Shown one piece after another: positions 44,039 through 53,051 of a stretch of DNA of 64,000 bases. Position 1 is the first letter of the stretch, and the number at the start of each line of letters is the position of its first letter. Both the position numbers and the translations under genes were made by a program. The DNA comes from Candidatus Thiodiazotropha sp. (ex Myrtea sp. 'scaly one' KF741663) (lineage in GTDB: Bacteria; Pseudomonadota; Gammaproteobacteria; Chromatiales; Chromatiaceae). The notes below the pieces were generated by a model. It was not told where the DNA came from. It was given only the letters and a program-made list of their open reading frames with translations, and searched no databases. The stretch covers positions 558,001 to 622,000 of the forward strand of contig JAHXIQ010000002.1 of assembly GCA_025655555.1 (NCBI GenBank), written 5' to 3'.

Positions 44039-44901
44039 AAAGGCTCGCTGATAAGCTTGATGGATGGCTTCTCTTGTAGCATGCGTGCCTTGACTCGGGT
44101 GACGGTCAGACCCTTGGCGTCAAAGACCTTCGGAAAAAGGCGATAGACACGACTGGTCTCAAGTGGACGTTTCCATGCAGCCTTTTCGAGTTGTTTTCTC
44201 AGAACCGTGTCCAGCTCGAGTTGTAATAGCCAGGGTGCCTGCCAGTCGAGGTAATCCGAGACCATACGCTGTTGTTCAGGTGTCGACCAAGCGCTTTGTA
44301 GTAGTAGTGGCGGAAAGATCTCTGCTGGGATGCGCGTGCCTTCAGCATCAATACCACAGCCAGATTTCTCTCGTTTATACCAGCATGCGCTAGGCACTTT
44401 TCCGGCTGTTTGACGGATGAGTGCTGCGAGATCACTTGTCTCGCCGGCTTCAGAATGGAATCCGCGACCTGATGCGCCTCCTGGATGCCAGGCAGGTGAA
44501 TCCACCGCTGATAGGGCGTGATCCCTCAGTGTGCTGTTGAGGAGGGCCAGCGGTCTTCTATTCTCCCCATCTAGCAGCCAACATTCAAAAAGGTCGACAG
44601 CTGGAAACGGGACTTGGTGAGCATGGCATTCCAAGGCCTGAATGAGTTGTTCGCCGACAGTCTCTATTAACTCAGAGCTTGAAGTGCCACGGATCCTTGA
44701 GCGTTGGCGACCTTCTCGCGAGTTCCAGTCACCATAACGGACTTCTGAAAGGCCTGTATGGCTGACAATGCGCTCGTCGGCAACATAGAGTTTCCAAACA
44801 TGACCATCCAAGCTTTCGGCAATCCCGCCTGGGATGGATAGAACCTGTTGTGCACCATGAAAGGGTGATAACAGACGACGACTGTAGCAGTTGATATCCA
44901 T
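44017..44901 (-). CDS. conserved-looking protein of unknown function
   Basis: I do not recognise this 294-residue soluble protein. It has no signal peptide or membrane segment. Recurring aromatic and charged motifs include WLLDGENRRPLALLNS and FECWLLDG, a Gly-rich segment around GGASGRGFHSE, and a C-terminal helical part (LLQLELDTVLRKQLEKAAWKR). Codon usage and length support a real gene. ATG 44901 (MDINCYSRR) is preferred to ATG 44934. It overlaps the phospholipase gene by 22 bases, convergently. Confidence 0.65.
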   Translation of the reverse strand: MDINCYSRRLLSPFHGAQQVLSIPGGIAESLDGHVWKLYVADERIVSHTGLSEVRYGDWNSREGRQRSRIRGTSSSELIETVGEQLIQALECHAHQVPFPAVDLFECWLLDGENRRPLALLNSTLRDHALSAVDSPAWHPGGASGRGFHSEAGETSDLAALIRQTAGKVPSACWYKREKSGCGIDAEGTRIPAEIFPPLLLQSAWSTPEQQRMVSDYLDWQAPWLLQLELDTVLRKQLEKAAWKRPLETSRVYRLFPKVFDAKGLTVTRVKARMLQEKPSIKLISEPFYPFVNE

Positions 44902-44934
44902 AACACAATTTTGGTTAGGTGTTGGGTAAAGCAC

Positions 44935-45219
44935 AAGATGTCTGAATCAATGGGATAGATAGGGTTTCTTTTCCTCTGGGCTACTGTGAGTTTTTTTCAT
45001 ATCAATAAAGTCGGTTTAAGCTGCTGACGTGTTTTTATTATTATTTTGTCAATTTCCTTTACATGGAAAGATGGTGCGCAGGCGTGCGCCTCTCTTTTTC
45101 AGTGATCTTTCATCCATTGGTGTCTGTGTACGGGTATAGGGTGTCGGAAACTTTTACGTGGTAGATTTAAATTCCAGGTAACAATTCCTTAACATGCTGT
45201 ATTTATTGGTAATTTAATT
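44935..45219. other. intergenic region upstream of the sigma-54 promoter
   Basis: AT-rich, no gene. A sigma-54 enhancer-binding activator would be expected to bind here, 50-200 bases upstream. A short GC-rich element GGTGCGCAGGCGTGCGCC at 45072-45089 is a possible imperfect hairpin or activator site, but I cannot confirm it. Confidence 0.35.
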
Positions 45220-45236
45220 TTGGCATCATAGTTGCT
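45220..45236 (+). promoter_or_regulatory. sigma-54 (RpoN) promoter of the PEP-CTERM gene
   Basis: TTGGCATCATAGTTGCT has GG at -24 and GC at -12 separated by exactly ten bases. Compared with the YTGGCACGRNNNTTGCW consensus, it deviates at only two positions. Transcription would start near 45247, giving a leader of about 28 bases with CTGGAG as ribosome-binding site before GTG 45275. Sigma-54 control is known for PEP-CTERM genes through PrsK/PrsR-type systems. Confidence 0.75.
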
Positions 45237-45274
45237 TTGCTATAGACAAATAAATTTTTAACCTGGAGTACGTT

Positions 45275-46033
45275 GTGTTTAAGAAGTTGTCTATAAGTAA
45301 AGGTTTTCTGGCGCTGGGCTTTTCATTCGCCATCGCATTTTCCCTGCCATTGAATGCCGGCATGCTGGGGTTCTGGACTGATAACGGGTGGACTCCGATT
45401 GATGAGGAAGACGGTTTCAAGTCCGGTGGTTATGTGGGTCCAGGTTGGGGTGGACAGACATTTGATGCTGAGTATCTTTTCTCTAAGCAAGAAGGATCTA
45501 TTCTCTCTATCGGCTTGCAGACAGGCTTTGATCTTGCTGACGGCAGCCAGTTTTATCGTAAAAAGCAGTACTTCGCAGGTGACTTGGCGCTTGCGTTCAA
45601 TGGTGGGAACTTTGACTACGCAATCGATTTTGGTTTGGTGACCAAAGACATCCAGGGAGACAATGTTGGTCTTGGTGGCGGTAACCAGGATGCAACAGGA
45701 CTCTACGCGGATGTTCAGTGGAATAATGACATCAGCTTCGGTCAATCTGCCCCCTTTGGTATGGACGAAGGTAGTTTTCTGGCAAGTGTTACCGGTACCA
45801 GTGGATCAGAGACTTTGGCTGACGGTAAAAGCTATTTTCGTACGGTGAGTTTCGATCTTGAAGACTTGGGTTTCAAAGTTAGTGATTTCAAGGCTCACTG
45901 GACCATGTCCTGTGGTAACGATGTGGTAGAAGGCAGTGCCAGTGTGCCAGAGCCCAGCCCGCATTGGTTGATGATTGGTGGACTCCTTGCACTCGTTGGC
46001 AGTCGTAAATTCAAGGGTGGTTTCAACGCCTGA
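45275..46033 (+). CDS. PEP-CTERM sorting-domain exported protein
   Basis: A 252-residue secreted protein. A signal peptide (hydrophobic FLALGFSFAIAFSLPLNAG) is followed by a beta-rich domain. At the end stands a PEP-CTERM tail: the VPEPSPHW motif, a hydrophobic helix (LMIGGLLALVGS), and a basic RKFKGG. The tail is the recognition signal for an exosortase (EpsH family), which removes it and links the protein to the cell surface or matrix. The start is GTG 45275. The gene has its own sigma-54 promoter and terminator. No exosortase or polysaccharide cluster is in this window. Confidence 0.85.
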   Translation: MFKKLSISKGFLALGFSFAIAFSLPLNAGMLGFWTDNGWTPIDEEDGFKSGGYVGPGWGGQTFDAEYLFSKQEGSILSIGLQTGFDLADGSQFYRKKQYFAGDLALAFNGGNFDYAIDFGLVTKDIQGDNVGLGGGNQDATGLYADVQWNNDISFGQSAPFGMDEGSFLASVTGTSGSETLADGKSYFRTVSFDLEDLGFKVSDFKAHWTMSCGNDVVEGSASVPEPSPHWLMIGGLLALVGSRKFKGGFNA

Positions 46034-46056
46034 TTGAATAAGCTCCTCAGTGTAAA

Positions 46057-46092
46057 GGGAACCTCCGGCTGGATCGGGGTTCCCTTTTTTTT
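46057..46092 (+). terminator. intrinsic terminator of the PEP-CTERM gene
   Basis: GGGAACC (46057-46063) pairs with GGTTCCC (46078-46084), immediately followed by eight T's. It lies 23 bases after the stop codon of the PEP-CTERM gene, so that gene is a single transcription unit. Confidence 0.9.
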
Positions 46093-46472
46093 GTTCTAAC
46101 GTATCGAGCTGAATTCGGTTTAAGCTTGATATATCAGTAACCACGGCATCTTCTCGATTACCTGCCTGGTACTTATCTAAGATTCTCGATCCCGTAGACG
46201 CAGTATTGAATTTCCCGCCTTTCTGTAACGGAAATGTCACCCTTAAGGGATTCACTATTTCTACTGAGAATGAGTGGCGATCTGCAAAGCCGTACCGGCC
46301 ACAATTTGTTTTCCTCCCCCCCTCCATAGCGTGATGTCTGGTTTAGCAGACAGAATAGCAGTGATTAAATTGCCTCTACTTATACAGGGTTATTGCTTTA
46401 AAAGTATAAAGGTCGATGCCTCTGACTGATAGAAAGTGGGAACCTATCTCGTGCCGACTGCCTCTTTAGGAT
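46093..46472. other. intergenic region upstream of the ECF sigma operon, with a candidate ECF -35
   Basis: 380 bases without a gene. GGGAACC at 46438-46444, a sigma-E-type -35 element, lies 35 bases before the sigma-factor ATG and could mean autoregulation. The matching -10 is not obvious, and if used the transcript would be nearly leaderless. A minus-strand open frame covering part of this region overlaps the PEP-CTERM gene and is not believable. Confidence 0.4.
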
Positions 46473-47183
46473 ATGGAAGGAAAAGAAACCGTACTTAGGG
46501 CGCATCTTCAACTCTTTGAAACACTGAGTGATGGTGAGGTCGTCATGCGAATTCTTGACGGCGATCATGCGCTCTATGAGTTGATCATGAGGCGCTATAA
46601 CCGCAGGCTATTTCGGTTGGCTTACGGAATCCTAAGTAATCATCTGCTGGCACAGGATGCGGTACAGGAGGCTTACGTCAATGTATTCCTTCATCTGAAC
46701 CAATTTCGTGGACCCGACGGATTCGGTGCCTGGTTGATGAAAATAACTTCACGGGCAGCCATTCGTCTTGCCCGTAAAGAGTCTGGTTTGCACACGGTCA
46801 ATGTACAGATTGATAACGTCGATCTGGTCGCTGAAAAGGCTGCTGAACCTGAGCACGCCACGATAAACGATGAGATCGTGCGTCTGCTGGAAGAAGCCGT
46901 TGACAGTCTACCCAGAGACTTTCGAGTGGTATTGATGCTGCGGGAGTTCGAGGGGATGAACACTGATGAAACTGCCCGAGTACTCAATCTTAACCCCTCG
47001 ACGGTGAAAACAAGGTTGCACCGGGCCAAAGGGATTTTACGAGCCAGATTCAAATATCGACTGGATGAGATCTCTCCCTACGCATACCCATTTGCAGGCA
47101 CGCGCTGTGACGCGATTGTACAGAAGGTATTTATACGACTGAAGCATTTGAATAACCAGGCTAGACCGGAGGGTAAGTCATGA
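46473..47183 (+). CDS. ECF-family RNA polymerase sigma factor
   Basis: A 236-residue sigma-70-type factor of the extracytoplasmic-function group. Region 2 covers about residues 25-105 (YELIMRRYNRRLFRLAYGIL, QDAVQEAYVNVF, FGAWLMKI), and region 4 covers about 150-205 (LPRDFRVVLMLREFEGM...LNLNPSTVKTRLHRAKG). A C-terminal extension FAGTRCDAIVQKVFIRL is shared with a subset of RpoE-like factors. Its stop overlaps the cytochrome gene's ATG by four bases. No anti-sigma gene is adjacent. Confidence 0.88.
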   Translation: MEGKETVLRAHLQLFETLSDGEVVMRILDGDHALYELIMRRYNRRLFRLAYGILSNHLLAQDAVQEAYVNVFLHLNQFRGPDGFGAWLMKITSRAAIRLARKESGLHTVNVQIDNVDLVAEKAAEPEHATINDEIVRLLEEAVDSLPRDFRVVLMLREFEGMNTDETARVLNLNPSTVKTRLHRAKGILRARFKYRLDEISPYAYPFAGTRCDAIVQKVFIRLKHLNNQARPEGKS

Positions 47184-48502
47184 ATATTCGTAAACTGTTG
47201 CTCGGTTTTCAGGCATTTTCTATTGCATCGTTACTTATCATGTCGTCACAAGTTTTTGCATCGGATCGACACGTTCGAGATGCCAGAGTGTTTATCGATA
47301 CTTTACGTTCCATTTCGAAGGGGCAGCAGGCTTTTCGGCACGATACTTTTGGTGACGAGGTGTTCTGGACAGATAGGCTTCGCTTACATGATGCTATTGC
47401 CGGAGAGTCATTGGGGGGTGTCGGACCGGGTGTGGATCCGGTGACTGCACTGGCAGTGGGACTGAAAGTCGATGTCAAAGCATTACCGAAAAGATTGCAG
47501 CGTGCACTGAAGCGGGGTGAAGTGGATCTGACCGACCCGGCCACAACAATTGCCCTGCTTCAACTCGATGCTGTCGTTGGCGTAAAGGGTGAGGTAAGCG
47601 AATCAGGTCGATTGGAATCAATAGGTATTACCTGTGCGCTTTGCCATAGCACGGTCGATGATTCATTTGCCGGCGGCATCGGTCGTCGGCTGGATGGTTG
47701 GGCGAACCGGGATTTGGATGTTGGTGTGATTATCTCCCTCGCGCCTGACCTTACTGCATTTACTGACTTGCTAAATGTGGACGAACAGACTGTAAGGGCG
47801 GTTTTGACAAGCTGGGGACCGGGTAAGTTTGATGCATCCCTGTTGCTGGATGGAAAGGCCTTTCGTCCAGATGGCGGATCGGCTGCTGTGCTGATTCCGC
47901 CCGCATTTGGCCTGGCAGGAATTAATCTGCACACATGGACAGGATGGGGATCGGTTACGCATTGGAATGCCTTTGTTGCAACACTGGAAATGGGAGGTCA
48001 GGGAACACTCTATGATCCCCGTCTCAATGATTTTGATAAGTTTCCGATAGCGGCTGTCAATGGATTTGGTGATGTCAGGCCGGAACGAGATCGGGTGACG
48101 CCGAAGCTAGGTGTTTTACAACAGTATCAACTGGCCTTAAAGGCGCCAAAAGCGCCACGTGGAAGCTACGATAAGGATGCAGCAAGCAGGGGTAAGCGTG
48201 TATTTGAGCAGCAGGGAGACTGTGCACGTTGCCATGTTCCGCCGCTGTTTAGCGAGCCCGGTTGGAATCTACACTCACCAGAGGAGATCGGTATTGATGA
48301 TTTCCAGGCAAAGCGTGGACCAGAGGACAGTTATAGAACAGCACCGCTTAAAGGCTTATGGACGCACAGTAAAGGCGGCTTCTATCACGATGGACGTTTC
48401 GCTGACTTAATGGATGTTGTCGAGCACTACGATACGACCTTTAATCTGCTTCTGAGCCAGGATGCCAAATCAGATCTGGTGGAGTATTTGAAATCTCTGT
48501 GA
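47180..48502 (+). CDS. two-heme c-type cytochrome, exported
   Basis: A 440-residue periplasmic protein with a signal peptide (hydrophobic ASLLIMSSQVFA) and two heme-attachment motifs: CALCH at residues 152-156 and CARCH at about 348-352. The region after the second heme (NLHSPEEIGI...YRTAPLKGLW...GGFYHDGRF) is reminiscent of the C-terminal half of di-heme cytochrome c peroxidase-type proteins, which carry a distal ligand there. It is translationally coupled to the ECF sigma factor upstream. The electron partner and substrate are unknown. Confidence 0.78.
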   Translation: MNIRKLLLGFQAFSIASLLIMSSQVFASDRHVRDARVFIDTLRSISKGQQAFRHDTFGDEVFWTDRLRLHDAIAGESLGGVGPGVDPVTALAVGLKVDVKALPKRLQRALKRGEVDLTDPATTIALLQLDAVVGVKGEVSESGRLESIGITCALCHSTVDDSFAGGIGRRLDGWANRDLDVGVIISLAPDLTAFTDLLNVDEQTVRAVLTSWGPGKFDASLLLDGKAFRPDGGSAAVLIPPAFGLAGINLHTWTGWGSVTHWNAFVATLEMGGQGTLYDPRLNDFDKFPIAAVNGFGDVRPERDRVTPKLGVLQQYQLALKAPKAPRGSYDKDAASRGKRVFEQQGDCARCHVPPLFSEPGWNLHSPEEIGIDDFQAKRGPEDSYRTAPLKGLWTHSKGGFYHDGRFADLMDVVEHYDTTFNLLLSQDAKSDLVEYLKSL

Positions 48503-48538
48503 TTAGTTCTTGGGCTTGTTAACAGGCCCTAATATATA

Positions 48539-48566
48539 CCGTCAGCCAAATAACTCAGGCTGACGG
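48539..48566. terminator. hairpin between convergent genes
   Basis: CCGTCAGCC and GGCTGACGG form a perfect nine-bp stem with a ten-base loop between the stop of the cytochrome gene and the stop of the hydrolase gene. No long T run follows on either strand, so it is a possible weak bidirectional terminator. Confidence 0.5.
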
Positions 48567-48570
48567 TGTA

Positions 48571-49350
48571 TCAGTTCTGTGTCACTGTCTTTTCCAGCCA
48601 GGCATTCACCTGCTCGAGCAAGCGTTCTTCCTCACCGTCAAAAAAGTGGTCTGCGCCTTCAAGCTGGACCTGTGTGTGATCGGGATTATGTGGTGTGGCT
48701 GCTGCTTTACGTTGCTTAGCACTGGCAACGATTTCTTCGAGGTCCAGACTGCCGTAAAGGTCGAACATGGGGGATTTGATTCTCTTGAGATGGCTCATGT
48801 TATCCATGGGCCCGCCAGCCACACCTGGACCCATACCGACTGCAATAAAACCATCTACTGGTTTGCCCCCGTTGGCCAGGTAGTAGGCGGCCATGGTGGT
48901 GCCCTGGCTGTGTCCGATCAATACTAATGTCTCGGCGCCATTGTCGCGGGCGTGTTTGATGGCAGCATCTATGCGTCCCGGCACCCAATCATAGATGCTT
49001 GCATAAGCCGCATGCTTTGCTTCGTTGGGAAGTACAGGCATCTGTATGGATAGTGTATGCCAATTAGATTCAGTGAGGCCGACTCGCAGAGGTTGAATGA
49101 CGGTCGGCCAGTCGGGATGTACACCGGTGCCGTGTAGGATGATAGCGGTTTTCTTGGTACTTCCATCCATGGATGGGGTTTCGATGGTGAGAAAATTACC
49201 ACGGCCATCATTTAGGTAGTGGGCTTCACCATCTAAAAGTGCATCGACAATCTGGCTTGCCCAGCGCTTCTCCTTTTCCAGGTCAGAGGCCTGAAGACTG
49301 AGTGTGGCGAGTGTGAGAGTGACTGCGGCAAACAGTTTTAAGTGATTCAT
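48571..49350 (-). CDS. exported DUF3530-type alpha/beta hydrolase
   Basis: A 259-residue protein with a signal peptide (AVTLTLATLSLQA) and an alpha/beta-hydrolase fold. HGTGVHPDW carries the oxyanion histidine, GHSQGTTMA is the nucleophile elbow, and the C-terminal GADHFF holds the catalytic histidine. DUF3530 family members are periplasmic and uncharacterised. The gene is preceded on its strand by a large mechanosensitive channel. Confidence 0.75.
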   Translation of the reverse strand: MNHLKLFAAVTLTLATLSLQASDLEKEKRWASQIVDALLDGEAHYLNDGRGNFLTIETPSMDGSTKKTAIILHGTGVHPDWPTVIQPLRVGLTESNWHTLSIQMPVLPNEAKHAAYASIYDWVPGRIDAAIKHARDNGAETLVLIGHSQGTTMAAYYLANGGKPVDGFIAVGMGPGVAGGPMDNMSHLKRIKSPMFDLYGSLDLEEIVASAKQRKAAATPHNPDHTQVQLEGADHFFDGEEERLLEQVNAWLEKTVTQN

Positions 49351-49439
49351 TGTTTCTCCTCTATCGATGAAAAAGGGAGTCAGTCACAATTAGATTTATC
49401 CGACACCCGCAGACCAGAATGATTCATCCCTCAAAGTGC

Positions 49440-52400
49440 TCATGTCGGTTCCGGACCGCGAGAAATACGAATATCGAGTGGACGGGCCGTGTCCAGATGC
49501 AGGTCGCGCTGGGGGAAGGCGATGTTAATGCCGGCTTCGGTGAATTTCCTGTTAATCGCTTCGTGTAATGCTGTGATGGTTGTCAGGCGGTTATCCATGT
49601 TGCCCAGATAGGCCCTTAATACTAGATTCAGTGTGTTGTCTCCGAAGGCCTCGAAGGTAGCCACAGGATTGGGATCATCAAGCACATTGTCATTTTCATG
49701 AGCAGCTTCCAGCATGAGCGACATCGCCTGATTGACATCGCTGCCGTAAGCCACGCCGACGTTGATCATGAGACGATTGATTTTATCCGTGAGTGTCCAG
49801 TTGACCACGCGTCCGGTGATGAACTCCTTGTTGGGAATCAGTAACTCCTGCTTATCGTAGTTAATCAGCGTCGTGGCGCGGATACGGATACGTGAGACCA
49901 CGCCGGTGGTGTTGTCCAGTGTCACCACATCGCCAACCCGGATGGGCCGTTCGAAGAGCAGGATGATGCCGCTGATAAAGTTGGCAACGATCTCCTGTAG
50001 GCCAAAACCAAGGCCGACACCGAGAGCGGCCACCAGCCACTGGATGCTTGACCACTGAAATCCGATCGTACTGAAGGCCATGATCAGGCCGGTGCCTGCA
50101 ATCAGATACTGCAGCAGTGTGGTGAGTGCATAGCGAGCGCCTGCGTCGAGAGGCAGCCGCTGGAGCAGGGTGATCTCCAACACCCCCGGCAGGTTTTTTG
50201 CGGCTAGCAGCGTCACCAGCAGCGCAAACAAGCCGACCAGCAGATCGCTCAGGGTCAAGGGGAGTTCAGTGTTGACCCCGTCCACCAACTGACTGGTGGA
50301 GATGGGTAGGGTGACTTGGTTAAAGAATTCGAGGGCGGGCAACAGATCACCCCAGATCATCCAGGTACCGATCACGGCTCCGAACAGATAACCGAAGCGC
50401 ACCAGGCGTTTTGCCTGCTCACTCAGTGCATCGAAATTCAGCTCAGGGATCTCTATGGAGATCGGTGCGGCTTCGTCTTCGGCTGTCTGTTGTTCCTGCT
50501 CCCGTTGCAGACGCAATTCTTCACGTTTGCGTAGCGCATTTTCATAACGCAGCCGCCGTTCGGCGACAAACAGGTAGCGTAGCAGCAGCTCCTTGAAGAA
50601 GAAGAGTCCGATGAAGAACCAGAAGGTGATCTCGATATGTTCCAGCAGTCGTAACGCGAGGGTTAGATACCCCAGTGCGGTGGAAACGGTTTGGCCAAGG
50701 TTAATCAACAACAGCAGAGGGAACCAGAGAAAATGCAGTTGTACCAGTAAGCTCTCTTGACTGGTGCTGCGCCAGTTGCGCATCAGCTCGCTATCTTTAT
50801 TGAGCAGACGGTAGAGGAATACGAGACTGATCATCATCAATAGGATGACCGCCAGCCGTCCGATTATCTGTGCCTCAGCGGGTAAGTTCGATCCTGCTGT
50901 CAGCGCAATGATGAAACGAATGGGAGCCAGTACAGGGATCAACCAGCGCAGTTCACGACTGACCGGCGTGCAGATTTTACTGTTCCATCGCAGGTGTCGC
51001 GGACCGACGCCGTCGGGTCGGCAGACCTCATAAAGTAGCAGAGCGGCAAGCAGGGTGATGCCTACTTTAATCAGGGCGTCTGCACAGGCGATGGTAAACG
51101 GGTCTGCAGTGGGCAACGTTTTTAGCAGCAGACCCAGACTGCCAAGGAACACAGGTATCAGGCCGATTCTGAGTAGCGTGTAAAAAAGCGCCCAGAGGGT
51201 CAGAGGAAAAGTGTCGGTACGTATTTTGCGGACCGCCTTGGCGAGCAAGGGCAGGCGGCGGCTTGCAGCCTGTCTTTTCCAGGCCAGTAGATTGATGATT
51301 AAAAATGCCAAAAGGACTACGGCAGGCCGATGGGCGGCGGCGGCAAAAAGATCATGCCCCAGCTGTTGCCATTTGTCGGTCCGCAGGAACCAGCGGAGAC
51401 TCTCTGTGAGACTGGAAAAGTTGGTGAGATTGCCGCTTGCGATCCAGATCAACTGGTCGTTGATGTAATTGATATAGGATTTACTCACATCCACCAGCTG
51501 ACGTTCGGCCAGATCGAGAGAGGTGAGCTTGGCAATGTAGCGGCTGTAGACTTTCTGTAGCTCGTTTAGTGCCATCCGCCTGGCCTGGACGAGACCCAGA
51601 GTCTGTGTTTTGAGTGTCTCTGCTGTCTTTGTCTCACTGGTTGCCGGCAGTGAATCGATCAATTGTTGGACCACATGTTGAATGTTGCCGCGTTCTCTAA
51701 GCAGCTCTTCGATGTTGATCTGTCTGTCTGTTGCCCGATTGATCTCAGCCTTGCGCTCTGCGGAACTGCGACTGTAGCTGTTAATCGATGGCAGTGCTTC
51801 GCGTCGGCGGTAGAGCATGCTGCCGATCGCCTCGCTGGTGCCCACCACTTCGACCCGTTGCCGGGTGCTTTCAAAATCTGTCTTGATCTCTTCCAGTTGT
51901 TGCTTTGCCGTGGTGAGGAGCTGTGATACCTGCTTTTCTTCGTAGACCAGTCTCTCCAGCTCAGTGCGGTTCCCAGCATTCTCTTCGGCGACGATTTTCA
52001 GGGGTTCCGGCAGGTTGGCGGTCTCTTCTTTGAGTTGCTCCGCTGCTTCTCTGGCCTGGGTGGCCGCCGATTCCCGCAGCGAGGCAGCCGACTTGTTGAG
52101 TAGCTCAAGATTGGCCTGCAGTCTGCTGATTAACGCTACATTGGTATCGCGCTGGGTCTGAGCGAGATTGGTCAGCAGGCTCTGATTGCCAAGCTTTAGC
52201 TTTAGTAAATCGATCTCTGTCTGACGCAGCAGATGACGGCTTCTGAGGGAGATCTGTCGTGACTTGCTCAGGCTCTTGGGCTCACCTGTCGGCAGCTCAG
52301 TGAGTTCTTTGCGGATGAGTGCTAGCGCCTTGCTGCGTTCGCCGATCTCTTCATTGATCTGCTTGCTGCCGATTAAAAGCGTGGCGAGCTCTTCACGCTG

Positions 52401-52853
52401 TTGCTTCTGCTGGTTGCGTGCCCTGGTGAGTTCAAGTTCGTCCTGGCTGATGCGCAGTTCCAGTTCGGTCAGGTCAGACTGCTCGATGAATTGGGCCAAC
52501 TGGTCCGGATCCTCTTGTCCGGCTGCCTGTTTCAGAAGGCGTTCAATGGTTGCCGGCGCATTACTGACCTTGGCCTCAAGCTCGGCAATCTCATCATCCA
52601 CTTTTTGCGTGAGTTGAAGCCAGTTGGTCGCCTGGTCATACATCTCCAGTGCCTTTGCTTTCTGTGCTTCATCCAGGCCTTTATCGACCTCGGCACTCGA
52701 CTTGGCCGATTCCACCAGACTCAGCGTGGGGGTGTCGCTACTTTCCACGGTGGTGTCATTTGTTTTTGCAGCAACGGCCGGGAAGGCTGTCGTAACAGAG
52801 ACAAGGATCAGGAAAGCTTTCAATGAGAGAGAGAGGAGGCGCCTGGAAGTCAT
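49440..52853 (-). CDS. mscK: MscK/KefA-type large mechanosensitive channel
   Basis: A 1,137-residue mechanosensitive channel of the MscS superfamily. A signal peptide (LILVSVTTAFPAVA) is followed by a long periplasmic alpha-helical coiled-coil region (about 40-480), then about ten transmembrane segments. The C-terminal MscS pore and soluble cage follow (GVGLGFGLQEIVANFISGI, PIRVGDVVTLDN, LLIPNKEFI). ATG 52853 gives the best signal peptide; ATG 52928 is upstream. MscK opens on osmotic downshift and in E. coli is modulated by potassium. Confidence 0.88.
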   Translation of the reverse strand: MTSRRLLSLSLKAFLILVSVTTAFPAVAAKTNDTTVESSDTPTLSLVESAKSSAEVDKGLDEAQKAKALEMYDQATNWLQLTQKVDDEIAELEAKVSNAPATIERLLKQAAGQEDPDQLAQFIEQSDLTELELRISQDELELTRARNQQKQQREELATLLIGSKQINEEIGERSKALALIRKELTELPTGEPKSLSKSRQISLRSRHLLRQTEIDLLKLKLGNQSLLTNLAQTQRDTNVALISRLQANLELLNKSAASLRESAATQAREAAEQLKEETANLPEPLKIVAEENAGNRTELERLVYEEKQVSQLLTTAKQQLEEIKTDFESTRQRVEVVGTSEAIGSMLYRRREALPSINSYSRSSAERKAEINRATDRQINIEELLRERGNIQHVVQQLIDSLPATSETKTAETLKTQTLGLVQARRMALNELQKVYSRYIAKLTSLDLAERQLVDVSKSYINYINDQLIWIASGNLTNFSSLTESLRWFLRTDKWQQLGHDLFAAAAHRPAVVLLAFLIINLLAWKRQAASRRLPLLAKAVRKIRTDTFPLTLWALFYTLLRIGLIPVFLGSLGLLLKTLPTADPFTIACADALIKVGITLLAALLLYEVCRPDGVGPRHLRWNSKICTPVSRELRWLIPVLAPIRFIIALTAGSNLPAEAQIIGRLAVILLMMISLVFLYRLLNKDSELMRNWRSTSQESLLVQLHFLWFPLLLLINLGQTVSTALGYLTLALRLLEHIEITFWFFIGLFFFKELLLRYLFVAERRLRYENALRKREELRLQREQEQQTAEDEAAPISIEIPELNFDALSEQAKRLVRFGYLFGAVIGTWMIWGDLLPALEFFNQVTLPISTSQLVDGVNTELPLTLSDLLVGLFALLVTLLAAKNLPGVLEITLLQRLPLDAGARYALTTLLQYLIAGTGLIMAFSTIGFQWSSIQWLVAALGVGLGFGLQEIVANFISGIILLFERPIRVGDVVTLDNTTGVVSRIRIRATTLINYDKQELLIPNKEFITGRVVNWTLTDKINRLMINVGVAYGSDVNQAMSLMLEAAHENDNVLDDPNPVATFEAFGDNTLNLVLRAYLGNMDNRLTTITALHEAINRKFTEAGINIAFPQRDLHLDTARPLDIRISRGPEPT

Positions 52854-53051
52854 TTTGCTCCGACAGTCTGAAATGAGTGGTTGGGCATTCGTGCTGTGAA
52901 GTGGCAAATGGTTTCCCCGGTCGATCATTAATGCGCACAGGATCGCAGATTCAGATTATTCATCAGCTGCAGGACGCATTCCATAAGCTTGTGCCACCTT
53001 GGGCTGATGTCAATGTTGTTGACTGTCGAAGATATGGGCTTTATTTAGGTC

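Noticed and set aside
45806-46327. 173-codon minus-strand frame over the PEP-CTERM tail, its terminator and the intergenic region
   Set aside because: It crosses a strong terminator and overlaps an assigned gene; no domain or signal is visible.
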